The notes under the pieces are model-generated. The model was not told the origin of the DNA. It worked only from the letters and a program-made list of their open reading frames with translations, and did not search any database. Below, piece by piece: positions 8,157 through 16,243 of a stretch of 64,000 nt of DNA. The stretch covers positions 2,891,501 through 2,955,500 of the forward strand of contig NC_013665.1 of NCBI RefSeq assembly GCF_000011005.1, given 5' to 3'. The stretch is from Methanocella paludicola SANAE. Its GTDB lineage: Archaea; Halobacteriota; Methanocellia; Methanocellales; Methanocellaceae. Every line of letters starts with the position of its first letter. Within the stretch, counting starts at the first letter, position 1. Both the position numbers and the translations under genes were made by a program.

Positions 8157-8843
8157 ATGGGCTATTCCGCCGGTATCGGGACCTCCGAGCTGATCGACTT
8201 ACTATTATCGTTCGTAGTGCTCACTGTCGCCTTTGCGATGGTCGGCGGCGGCCTGGGATCATTGAGCGCGGAGCGGATCGCCATCGTCGCCGTGGCGGTG
8301 GGCACCGGGTTCCTGCTCCACGAGCTCGCCCACAAGTTCGTCGCCCAGCGGTACGGCTACTGGGCGGAGTACAAGGCGAGCATGTTCGGGCTCATCCTGA
8401 CGTTCATCATGGCCCTGACCATCGGCATCGTGTTCGCCGCGCCCGGCGCGGTCATGATCCGGAAGCCTGCCCACTCGTCCCGCTCGATGTACGACCTCCA
8501 GGCCAATTACGAGGGCGACGACGCCTACTGGGACAGCCTGGAGCGGAAGACTGGCAGCGAGGACCTCTGGATATCGCTCGCCGGCCCGGTGACCAATATC
8601 GTGCTGACGATGTTCTTCTTCGCCCTGCTCATGAGCGGCATGCTCACGTCCTCGCTCTTCATCGCCATGGCCTGGACGGCTTTCCAGGTGAACCTGATGC
8701 TCGCGGCCTTTAACCTGATACCCATCGACCCGCTCGACGGCGGCAAGATCTTCCGGGGCAACGCGCTTGTATGGGTGATCGTCGGGGTGCCCACCATACT
8801 GGCCGCCCTCGCGATCCTGTTCCTGGGCGTCAGGATCATCTAA
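8157..8843 (+). CDS. Site-2 protease family (M50) membrane metalloprotease
   Basis: 228 residues with several membrane segments. The zinc motif HELAH sits near residue 60 within LLHELAHKFVAQRYGY. The second family motif, FNLIPIDPLDGGKI near residue 185, supplies the third zinc-ligand Asp. Members cleave substrates inside the membrane, often releasing transcription regulators; no substrate is evident here. A TATA-like stretch (ATACATATTTTA) ends about 15 bp before the ATG. Confidence 0.88.
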   Translation: MGYSAGIGTSELIDLLLSFVVLTVAFAMVGGGLGSLSAERIAIVAVAVGTGFLLHELAHKFVAQRYGYWAEYKASMFGLILTFIMALTIGIVFAAPGAVMIRKPAHSSRSMYDLQANYEGDDAYWDSLERKTGSEDLWISLAGPVTNIVLTMFFFALLMSGMLTSSLFIAMAWTAFQVNLMLAAFNLIPIDPLDGGKIFRGNALVWVIVGVPTILAALAILFLGVRII

Positions 8844-8851
8844 GGCCCTTT

Positions 8852-9574
8852 TTAAATGAACCGTGCAAGGAGCAGGCTCAGCTCGAATAATAGTATCAGG
8901 ACCACGCCCACGATGAGTTGCGAGAGCATCGTGGGGTCCGGGGAGATGAACACGGCGAAGCCCACGAGGAGCCCGTACACGACGAGCCGGCTGTCCACGA
9001 GCGCCTTCCTTTTTACCAGGCCCATCCTGATGGCCAGGAGAATAATGAGGGGGACCTGGAACACGACCCCGAAGCCCAGCATGAAGTTCGTTACGATGGT
9101 GAACGTTTGCCCTATCGACAGCTCGGGCGAGGCGAGCGAGCCCTCATAATTGAACAAAAGGTCGAAGAAAAGAGGCATAGTGACAAAGTATGCCAGCGCC
9201 GATCCGGCAACGAAGAGGAGCAGGGAGAACGGGAAGACGGCATAGACGAACCGCTTTTCATGCTGGTACAGGCCCGGCGCCGCAAAGCGGAAGGCCTCGT
9301 AGACGAGGAGCGGGAACCCGATGGTGACCGCCGCGAGGAACGACACGATGATCCGCACCTTGAGGAGCTCCAGGGGCTCGTAGACGGTGAGCGTTGCCGA
9401 GGCCGGCACGACGTGCCCGAGGACGATGTCGACTAGCGAGGAAGAGAATGGAAAGGCCACGGCCATGAGCGCGAGCGTGACGGCGAGGACGATGACCACG
9501 CGGTCCCGCAGCTCCCGGAGGTGCTCGGACAGGGGCATCTCCCGGTCGTGGGGCGGGAGCGATGTTTCGGGCAT
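8852..9574 (-). CDS. tatC: Sec-independent translocase TatC
   Basis: 240 residues, six membrane helices expected. Family signatures are visible: SEHLRELRDRVV at the N-terminus, YEAFRFAAPGLYQHEKRF in the first large loop (with the conserved Glu and Phe of the twin-arginine binding site), and FISPDPTMLSQLIVG near the C-terminus. TatC recognises twin-arginine signal peptides and with TatA moves folded proteins across the membrane. No tatA is seen nearby. Confidence 0.93.
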   Translation of the reverse strand: MPETSLPPHDREMPLSEHLRELRDRVVIVLAVTLALMAVAFPFSSSLVDIVLGHVVPASATLTVYEPLELLKVRIIVSFLAAVTIGFPLLVYEAFRFAAPGLYQHEKRFVYAVFPFSLLLFVAGSALAYFVTMPLFFDLLFNYEGSLASPELSIGQTFTIVTNFMLGFGVVFQVPLIILLAIRMGLVKRKALVDSRLVVYGLLVGFAVFISPDPTMLSQLIVGVVLILLFELSLLLARFI

Positions 9575-9609
9575 TGGTTAGGTGTGTCCGCCGTATTAAT
9601 AAAAAAACT

Positions 9610-10014
9610 TTACCTGACGAGGAGCCGCCAGGCGGCGCAGCCGAGCACGATGAAGCCGCCGGCGAACGCCAGCAAAGGGTTCCTCAGCAGGTCGATGCTG
9701 TCCGTGGCAAGGAGCATGCCGACCGCGATCATCAAGAGCCCCACGGCGATCCCCGTCATGTCTAGCACCGACACCTTCTGCACGGGCGCTTTTTTATTTG
9801 TGGCCGCCTCGAGCGCCGCCACCCGGCCCTCGAGAGATGCGTGCGGGCCTTCCGGCCCGGCGGGCACGAACTCGGTGACGTCGCAGGCGCTCGCGTCCCC
9901 GGAGAACCGCATCTCCAGCGCGCTCAGCCGGCCGCCGAGGCCCCTCGTCCGCTGCTCCAGCGCCATGATCCGCCCGACGACGTCGGGCCCGGACTCCTTA
10001 TTCGTAGCGTCCAT
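9610..10014 (-). CDS. Small membrane protein with coiled-coil N-terminus
   Basis: 134 residues from ATG 10014 (GTG at 10023 is the alternative). The N-terminal half has two heptad-like segments (VVGRIMALEQRTRGL and LEGRVAALEAAT). The C-terminal half has two hydrophobic helices separated by a short DSIDLLRN loop, ending WRLLVR. Function unknown. It follows the pattern of a membrane-tethered coiled coil and is divergent from the pilin-like cluster. Confidence 0.6.
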   Translation of the reverse strand: MDATNKESGPDVVGRIMALEQRTRGLGGRLSALEMRFSGDASACDVTEFVPAGPEGPHASLEGRVAALEAATNKKAPVQKVSVLDMTGIAVGLLMIAVGMLLATDSIDLLRNPLLAFAGGFIVLGCAAWRLLVR

Positions 10015-10026
10015 AGTAACCACATG

Positions 10027-10036
10027 TGTAATTACA
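10027..10036. promoter_or_regulatory. Palindrome in divergent promoter region
   Basis: TGTAATTACA is a perfect 10-bp palindrome between the divergent genes ending at 10014 and starting at 10075. A TATA-like CTATAAGTATTTTA (10053-10066) follows and serves the rightward pilin-like operon. A regulator site is possible but short. Confidence 0.3.
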
Positions 10037-10074
10037 TAATGGTAAGCCGCAAACTATAAGTATTTTACCGATAA

Positions 10075-10503
10075 ATGAAAAAAAGTATGCTGGACGAGAA
10101 GGGAGCCGACTTCCTCGGGATGAGGCTCGTAGTGGTGCTCATGGCAGCCTTTTTGCTGCTGTCCGTGGCCTCCGCCTATGTGGAAGCGTACGTCGAAGGG
10201 GCCTCGAGGGACCAGGCGAGGCGGGAGGCGTTCCGCATATCGAGCCTTGCATCCGCCGAGTTCGCCTCGGGAATACCCGGTGGCTCCGCTGAGATATCGG
10301 TGAGCGTGCCGGGCTGCGTGAGGCACATCGATTTTACGGGCAATAATTATAGCATCGAGTTCAGTGACGGCTCCTGCGAAGTGCATGCAGCTGGCTGCCC
10401 GTTCATTCCCGCCAGGCTGTGCCCGGGCGAGCACCGCCTGGAATTAAAGGTCGTGGATAACGGCACATACGCCGTCTCCATGGAGGCTCAGGATGCTCGA
10501 TGA
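10075..10503 (+). CDS. Pilin-like membrane-anchored protein 1 of appendage cluster
   Basis: 142 residues. The N-terminus has a short charged stretch LDEKG, then a hydrophobic helix (RLVVVLMAAFLLLSVASAYV), then a small extracellular beta-rich domain with four cysteines that could form disulfides. ATG 10087 (MLDEKG) is a good alternative start: it lies ~29 bp after the TATA element and matches the next gene's MLDDRG. This architecture fits a class III-type prepilin or Tad-like pseudopilin. It overlaps the next gene by 11 bp and leads a six-gene co-directional cluster. Confidence 0.72.
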   Translation: MKKSMLDEKGADFLGMRLVVVLMAAFLLLSVASAYVEAYVEGASRDQARREAFRISSLASAEFASGIPGGSAEISVSVPGCVRHIDFTGNNYSIEFSDGSCEVHAAGCPFIPARLCPGEHRLELKVVDNGTYAVSMEAQDAR

Positions 10504-11080
10504 CAGGGGCGTGGACTACGGCGTCCTGACGGGCATAGGACTTGTCATCGCGTCGGCAGTCGTGCTGCTGTTCGTATTTTCCATGGTCAGGTCCTCCGCT
10601 TCGGCCGACGTGGCGATCGCGCTCGAGTCGGCCGCATCGGAGGTGTGCGGGGACATCGAGACCGTGGGCTCTATGGCCGTGCCCTATCGTGTAGAGCGCT
10701 TCTACCGGCTGGACGGGGCCGAGGTCCGCGCGAGCTCTGGATACGTGAACGCCTCCTGCGGGAAGGACGTGTTCTCCAGGCCGTTCGCCTTCCGCATCGT
10801 GCCGGGGAGGTATGAGGAGAACGGCTCCCTGCTCTGGAACGGCTCGGCCGGGATGCGGGAGTACCTGAACGCCACATTCAACGCCACGGGCACCAGGGAG
10901 AGGCCGGTCGACGACAACCATACGAAGGCTTTAACAACGCTCATGGACCGGGCGAGCACGAGCACGTTCACCAGCCCCGTGGAGGTGCCCCACGGGAGGC
11001 CCCTGATCATCGAGAAGACGTTCATATACGCCATGAACGGCGTGGAGGCGGAGCCATATGTGCTCGTTTACGCGGGATGA
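10493..11080 (+). CDS. Pilin-like membrane-anchored protein 2
   Basis: 195 residues starting MLDDRGVDYG, followed by a hydrophobic helix (LTGIGLVIASAVVLLFVFSM) and a ~150-residue extracellular domain with several Asn-X-Ser/Thr sequons (NAS, NGS, NAT) and two cysteines. The charged-Gly-hydrophobic N-terminus repeats in genes before and after it. From memory it resembles the haloarchaeal DUF7287/7288-type proteins that neighbour secretion ATPases; that match needs a profile search. It overlaps both neighbours. Confidence 0.7.
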   Translation: MLDDRGVDYGVLTGIGLVIASAVVLLFVFSMVRSSASADVAIALESAASEVCGDIETVGSMAVPYRVERFYRLDGAEVRASSGYVNASCGKDVFSRPFAFRIVPGRYEENGSLLWNGSAGMREYLNATFNATGTRERPVDDNHTKALTTLMDRASTSTFTSPVEVPHGRPLIIEKTFIYAMNGVEAEPYVLVYAG

Positions 11081-11492
11081 GCGGGGCGTGACGGAGCCCT
11101 ACACGGACCTTCCGGCGCTGGGCATCGTGGCCGTGGGGCTCATCGTGTTCTTTTATCTCGTGCTCTCGGCGTACTCGTCGTACGCCTCCTCCGCCTATTA
11201 CGCCTCGGTGAAGGGCGACCTGAGGAGCGTCGCCCGCGCCGTCGCCGCCGACCCCGGGCTCACGTACGCCCCTTATACGTTCGATGCCCGGAAGCTGGAC
11301 AACGCGTCATTAAGCAGTGCAGATTACGGGTACCAGGCCGTCCGGATGACGGTCGATGCCCCGGGGCGCCACTGGGCATGGGGCCATCAATCGAGCGGAA
11401 GGTCGGCAGGCTGTATGCTCCCCGTCTCGGTCAGGCTGAACGACGCCAGGTGCATCGCAGGCACTCTCAAGGTCACCATGTGGGAGCGATAG
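11058..11492 (+). CDS. Pilin-like membrane-anchored protein 3 (DUF7285-like)
   Basis: 144 residues. After TRDERGVTEPYTDLPALG comes a hydrophobic helix (IVAVGLIVFFYLVLSAY) and a short extracellular domain. The RG-x-x-EP stretch before the helix is like the N-termini of haloarchaeal DUF7285 proteins (from memory). It overlaps the previous gene by 23 bp and ends 1 bp before the next, so the cluster is almost certainly translated from one message. Confidence 0.68.
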   Translation: MCSFTRDERGVTEPYTDLPALGIVAVGLIVFFYLVLSAYSSYASSAYYASVKGDLRSVARAVAADPGLTYAPYTFDARKLDNASLSSADYGYQAVRMTVDAPGRHWAWGHQSSGRSAGCMLPVSVRLNDARCIAGTLKVTMWER

Positions 11493-11493
11493 A

Positions 11494-12585
11494 ATGGATG
11501 ACGGGTACTCCACCATCATCGACGCCATCATGTTCCTGGCCATGGTGTCCGCCTGCGCGATCATCCTGTCCCCGGCCATCGCCGGAGGCGAGAGCCGGCG
11601 GGCCGTGGCAGACTCGAGCCTCCGGGCCCTGGCGTCATCGTGCCTGGCATCGGTGGAGACCGGCCGCGTTGACTACTTCGAGTACCGCATCCTGGGCGAC
11701 CGCGTGGATGCCGTCGCGGAGAGCTGCGGCATCGACCCCGGCGCCTGGCTCTACAGGGACGTGACGAAGGCCGTGCTGGGCCGGGGAAACCGCCACAAGT
11801 CCGCCATGGAGATGGCCGCAGAGGCCGCCGCGTGCCAGTTCACGGTCCGCATGGGAGGGGACACGCTCACGCTCAACCCGCTCACTGCCGAGTACCGCAG
11901 CGGCGTAGAGCGGGCCGTGGACGGGCAGGCCAGGGAAAGGCTCGACGGGCGTTATGCGTATAATTTTACCCTGCGCTGGGTCCCTTTCGCCGGAGTGCCC
12001 TTCGAGGGCTCCGTGGAGTGCGGCAAGCCCGTCCCCGTCGGCGCTGCCTCCGCCTCCACCCTGGTCACCATGCCGTATCAGGCCGGCGTCACCGGGAGCC
12101 GCATCGAGGAGGCCATATCCCCGGAGCTCTCGGGCATCGAGAACGCCACCCGCGAGTACAGGGCCGGGGGCCGGGACGATGTTTACAGGGAGCAGCTGAG
12201 CGCATATCTTAGTAGCTCATTGAAGAAGTCCAGCAGTCTCATGGTCGAAGAGGTACTGGGGAACACGCTGTACCGGGTAGTGCCGGCGAGCGACGTGGGG
12301 AACCCCCTGGCCATGCTCGCCTCCTTCTCGGACAACGACACCGTATCCGCCGGCCCGGTACTGCTGAACGCGAGCGATGACCTGGAGGACGTCTTATGCG
12401 ACATGATCGTGCAGTACAGCTCGGAGCCCCTGGACGGCCTGGCCGATAAGATCATCGAGGGCGTCGATGACGGCTCGATAGAGCCCGGAGATGAGAGGGA
12501 TATCATAGTAAACTGGCTTTGCACGAGATACAATCCATCGGCGGCACGGGCCACGCTGAGCGTATGGGTGACCGCCGATGCTTAA
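11494..12585 (+). CDS. Membrane-anchored surface protein 4 (DUF7284-like)
   Basis: 363 residues. It begins MDDGYSTIIDAIMFLAMVSA, a helix like that of haloarchaeal DUF7284 proteins (from memory), followed by a ~330-residue extracellular domain. The middle holds an ATP-free alpha/beta region with four or five cysteines, and many Asn sequons. No C-terminal membrane helix is seen, so it is probably N-anchored with the body outside. It overlaps the giant gene downstream by 8 bp. Confidence 0.7.
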   Translation: MDDGYSTIIDAIMFLAMVSACAIILSPAIAGGESRRAVADSSLRALASSCLASVETGRVDYFEYRILGDRVDAVAESCGIDPGAWLYRDVTKAVLGRGNRHKSAMEMAAEAAACQFTVRMGGDTLTLNPLTAEYRSGVERAVDGQARERLDGRYAYNFTLRWVPFAGVPFEGSVECGKPVPVGAASASTLVTMPYQAGVTGSRIEEAISPELSGIENATREYRAGGRDDVYREQLSAYLSSSLKKSSSLMVEEVLGNTLYRVVPASDVGNPLAMLASFSDNDTVSAGPVLLNASDDLEDVLCDMIVQYSSEPLDGLADKIIEGVDDGSIEPGDERDIIVNWLCTRYNPSAARATLSVWVTADA

Positions 12586-15532
12586 GGACGACGGCGCCAG
12601 GGTACCGTTCGCCGTCATCGGCGTGCTCCTGATCTTCGTATCCACTGCGGCGTCGGCGTACCTGATGTCCATGCAGTCGCTGGGGGTCACGAACGCCGTC
12701 GAGGACGAGAGGGAGGCCGAGCTCAACGACGCGCTGGCCTGCGCGAAGGCCGACATCGACAGCGCCCTCAACTACGCCTGCATATACGCGGAGGAGGACA
12801 TCGGAGAGCGGCCTATCGTCAACTCCACGATGGACCCCGGCGAGGCAAACCTGCTCCGGCTCGAGCGCATGGCGGCCCGGAACCTGACGCAGTACCTCGA
12901 TGCCAACTATCAGGGCAGCTTCGTCTACGGCGACTACCGGATCGACGCCTCGATGTGCGGCAACGTCAGCGTCGAGCCCCTCTACATGAACCTGAGCCGC
13001 GTCGTATACCACCCCGTGCTCCAGTGCCAGGTCCGCTACCCGGCATATTACGTGGCCTCGACGCCCATACGCCTTCACATCACCCGCCCGGGCAGCACGC
13101 TCGACCATGCCGAGGAATACGAGGCCAGGACGCTGGTCACCTCGCGGTACCCGCTCCTGGAGAGCCTCACGGAGGAATATGAGGCGCGCCTGAACGGCAC
13201 GGTTATGCTAGCCGACGCGACGGCGGCCTCGTTCGCGTACACCTGGGCCAGGGGGTACTGCCAGTACTACTCGGGCGAGCCCGCGAACATCGTGGACAAC
13301 GACGACCTCGCGCTCATCGCCAACGCCGCGTCGCTCCTGGAGCAGGGGTGCGAATACAACTCGGTGGACCCGGTGAGCCTGGCGTCCCTGGTAAAGCACA
13401 CGTACGACAACACGCGCTCCACGGAGGACGTGCTCGAGGATAACGACCTCTCGTACATCAACCAGTACAACTTCAGCAATACCTCTAAAAAGCCCCTGCC
13501 AAGGGATGAGGTGCCCGACGAGTACTCTTTTAACGGGGACGAGATCGTGGATAAAGCGCTCAGGAAAGCCATCGCCGACCCGGTGAGCCGCTACGACGTG
13601 GAGAAGGCCTACGGGTGCCGCATGTACGTCACGGTCCAGAGGAGGGCCGTGTCCGAGCGGTATAACGACACGGGAAGCATCTGCCGGGAATCGTATCCCC
13701 TTGCCTCGAACGAGAACGGCACAGGCCCCTTCTTCCGCGAGGTGTGGAAGGCCTGGGAGAACGATACGTGTGGCAGAGGATGGACCGAGGCCGTCACCAT
13801 CGACTACGTCATGGAGGACTGCTCGCTCCTCCACGCGTATAACGACGTGCGGACGCCCCATAAAGAGGCCTCGTACGCGTCCGGGGGCAGGGCTTACGTC
13901 GACTCGAACCTCGTGAAGGCGGTGGACGGGTACCACGGCGTCGTTCCCGTCCAGGACGTCCTGTTCGACAGGGCAGGGTACCCGTCGGGCAGCTCAGGGC
14001 CGACGGTCGAGATAGCGTGCGAGCACAATGAGTGGGTGGAGAACGCCTCAGTGTCGGAGCTGAGAGCGCTGGCGCCCGGGATAAAAAAGGGCATATCAGT
14101 AACGCTCAAGGCCTCCGATTATGGCTCATATGACGAGATGATGGCCGGGGCATACGGAAGGATGCAGGACCAGTTCAGGCGTAACTATACCGCCTACCTG
14201 TCGGAGGGCGATTACCGGAATGATGGCATATTCAGGGGCTGCGGAGCGAAGTACGTCTTCTACAAGCGGGTGGCGTTCCTGGACGACATCGGGAACGCGC
14301 TGGACGCCTCGGCGAACGCCTCAGAAGAGGTAAATAAAAAGATCGACAAACAGCTAAAAGACTACTCCCGCGACATGAACTCGTCCACGCTGAAGGACAA
14401 CGCCCGCAGCTCAAAAAGCTTCCTGGACGACACGAAGATGTTCATACCGTTCGGGCTTAACATGACCCTCGCCGGAGGCGAGGGCAAGTACGACCCGTAC
14501 AAGTGGGAGGAGAACGTGTCCCTGGCCATCGACCAGCGCCCGAACTACCTGTACGTTGATAATTATACGGACCCCGAGACCGGCTATACGGTGAGGCCGC
14601 TCAAGGTCAGGAACGTGTGCGCATTCGCCCTACCCACGGACGTGGTCGATACGGGGGAGGCGACGGGGGCGGTGCTCGACGGCATCGACGCGGTGGCGGG
14701 AGCGGCCGGAAGGCTGGCCAACGATACCATCACGGCCGAAACGTCGGAGCTCGTGGACAACGTCTCGGCTGAGGCGAAGCAGGCGATCAAGGACGAGATC
14801 AACGACGCCCTTGTACACGACCAGGACCTGCAGGGCCAGGTCACCAGGGAAGACGTGAACAGCTCTGTCGAAAGCGCGTTCAATGACCGCACGCCGGGGC
14901 AGGCCGTCAGGGACATGAGGAACGGCACCCTGCAGAGGGAGATCGCCGGGGACCTCGCGGGGAAAGCGAAGGCCCGTGCCGAGAGCGAGCTGGCGAAGAG
15001 GTCCGACGAGTACGTGGACGCGTACGGCGACTATATCGCCGGCAAGGCCGAGGAGGCCATCCTGGGGGCCGAGGAGCGCGCCGTCTCGTACGTTATAAGC
15101 ACGCTAAGCGACAGCGTAAAAGGCGTTTTTAAGGACTTCATGGCCGAGGCGGCGGACAAGACAGGGGACGCTGCGATAAGCGCAGCGCTCAAGCGCATCC
15201 CTATGGGCCTGCCCCTGCTGCCTCCGTGGGGATGGTGGGCGACCATGAACCTCTGGTATATCGAGATCTACGGGGAGATACCGTACCTGGCCGTCTACGA
15301 CACTGATAGCGAGCCCATCCCGGACCCAGTCCTGGGACAGAGGGCCACCGTGTACGTGCGCCGCCCGATGCTCGACATCAGGGAGGGGGAAATAATGGGG
15401 AGCAACGAGCCCGTTCGCTTCCACATCCGGACCTGCACCTTCATCGTGGTCCCGCCCGGGCCCCAGGGTATCGGCGATAAGCTGGGCGGCTGGGACGAGA
15501 AGAGCCCTGGCTTCGACGAGGTGCCCGCATGA
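12578..15532 (+). CDS. Giant membrane-anchored surface protein 5, 984 aa (DUF7286-like)
   Basis: 984 residues. The N-terminus MLKDDGARVPFAVIGVLLIF is a charged stretch, Gly and one membrane helix, close to haloarchaeal DUF7286 proteins of similar length (from memory). The extracellular part is rich in Asp, Tyr, Asn sequons and scattered cysteine pairs. Residues ~690-880 are alanine- and charge-rich and probably helical or coiled (SELVDNVSAEAKQAIKDEIN and following). The C-terminus returns to a compact beta domain around IEIYGEIPYLAVYD. It could be the adhesin or tip, or a periplasmic-like scaffold, of the appendage. Overlaps both neighbours by 4-8 bp. Confidence 0.72.
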   Translation: MLKDDGARVPFAVIGVLLIFVSTAASAYLMSMQSLGVTNAVEDEREAELNDALACAKADIDSALNYACIYAEEDIGERPIVNSTMDPGEANLLRLERMAARNLTQYLDANYQGSFVYGDYRIDASMCGNVSVEPLYMNLSRVVYHPVLQCQVRYPAYYVASTPIRLHITRPGSTLDHAEEYEARTLVTSRYPLLESLTEEYEARLNGTVMLADATAASFAYTWARGYCQYYSGEPANIVDNDDLALIANAASLLEQGCEYNSVDPVSLASLVKHTYDNTRSTEDVLEDNDLSYINQYNFSNTSKKPLPRDEVPDEYSFNGDEIVDKALRKAIADPVSRYDVEKAYGCRMYVTVQRRAVSERYNDTGSICRESYPLASNENGTGPFFREVWKAWENDTCGRGWTEAVTIDYVMEDCSLLHAYNDVRTPHKEASYASGGRAYVDSNLVKAVDGYHGVVPVQDVLFDRAGYPSGSSGPTVEIACEHNEWVENASVSELRALAPGIKKGISVTLKASDYGSYDEMMAGAYGRMQDQFRRNYTAYLSEGDYRNDGIFRGCGAKYVFYKRVAFLDDIGNALDASANASEEVNKKIDKQLKDYSRDMNSSTLKDNARSSKSFLDDTKMFIPFGLNMTLAGGEGKYDPYKWEENVSLAIDQRPNYLYVDNYTDPETGYTVRPLKVRNVCAFALPTDVVDTGEATGAVLDGIDAVAGAAGRLANDTITAETSELVDNVSAEAKQAIKDEINDALVHDQDLQGQVTREDVNSSVESAFNDRTPGQAVRDMRNGTLQREIAGDLAGKAKARAESELAKRSDEYVDAYGDYIAGKAEEAILGAEERAVSYVISTLSDSVKGVFKDFMAEAADKTGDAAISAALKRIPMGLPLLPPWGWWATMNLWYIEIYGEIPYLAVYDTDSEPIPDPVLGQRATVYVRRPMLDIREGEIMGSNEPVRFHIRTCTFIVVPPGPQGIGDKLGGWDEKSPGFDEVPA

Positions 15533-16062
15533 GGATACGGGCGCTGGCGCTGGCAGCGGTCATCCTGGTCTCGATGGCAGGGGACGCGGAGGCCAGGCAC
15601 GTCATCAAAGCCTATTATAACGGGCAGGAGGCCACGGTCACGGGCGTCGTCCTCAAGGTAGGCGAGCCGTTCACGATCGACCTTTATGTTACCCCGGACC
15701 GGTACGCGACGGTGTCCGCCCGCCTGAGGGAGCCCGGAGGAGGGCTCGAGTCTTACGGGCGCATCTCGGGCGATCCTGTGGATATAGTGCGCAAGAAGGG
15801 CGGCACCGGTGATACCGTGCACTTCCAGTGGGTGCTGGCCCCCACGGACGCGTGGGCCGGGGGCACGGCGCCCCTGGACATCCAGTATAACGTGTGGGGC
15901 GAGACCATGGACGGGGACGTGCAGGGATGCTTTACGGCCGTGGAGGCGTACATCTCTCCTGTAAAATATGGGCCGCCGCTCTGGTCACGGGAGGGCGCCC
16001 ACCTGCCACATAGCGGCGTCCGCCGCGCCATCCGGTGCCGCGCGCCATCGCTTATCACGTAA
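15529..16062 (+). CDS. Secreted protein 6, sarcinarray-like domain
   Basis: 177 residues with a cleavable signal peptide (ALALAAVILVSMAGDAEA), then a beta-sandwich-like domain with VVLKVGEPFTIDLYVTP and REPGGGLESY. This resembles the sarcinarray/MAST-type surface domain of methanogens (from memory, not verified). Unlike its neighbours it has no N-terminal anchor helix. The C-terminal ~35 residues are Arg-rich and unlike the rest, which could mean an old frameshift or natural tail. It overlaps the giant gene by 4 bp (ATGA) and ends the cluster. Confidence 0.62.
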   Translation: MRIRALALAAVILVSMAGDAEARHVIKAYYNGQEATVTGVVLKVGEPFTIDLYVTPDRYATVSARLREPGGGLESYGRISGDPVDIVRKKGGTGDTVHFQWVLAPTDAWAGGTAPLDIQYNVWGETMDGDVQGCFTAVEAYISPVKYGPPLWSREGAHLPHSGVRRAIRCRAPSLIT

Positions 16063-16200
16063 CACGAAGCCTATTTATATCCAGACCCCATTACTACGAG
16101 CCCATGCTAAACAGGTTATTCAGTATATTAAAAATAAAGAAGTCTTTGCAGGCCAGGGACTGGACCCGCAACACGAGCCTGCTCCAGTCGGGCGTTTGCG

Positions 16201-16220
16201 GCGGGTTTAACTTTACCCGC
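16201..16220. terminator. Hairpin terminator after the surface-protein cluster
   Basis: GCGGGT, eight bases, ACCCGC forms a 6-bp stem followed by CCCCTTTTT on the plus strand. It lies in the convergent gap between 16062 and 16244. The rest of that gap (16063-16200) holds nothing I recognise. Confidence 0.5.
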
Positions 16221-16243
16221 TAACCCCTTTTTAACTTTCAGTT

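Noticed and set aside
16035-16223. 62-aa ORF in the gap after the surface cluster
   Set aside because: No Shine-Dalgarno, no conserved pattern, and it runs through the terminator hairpin.
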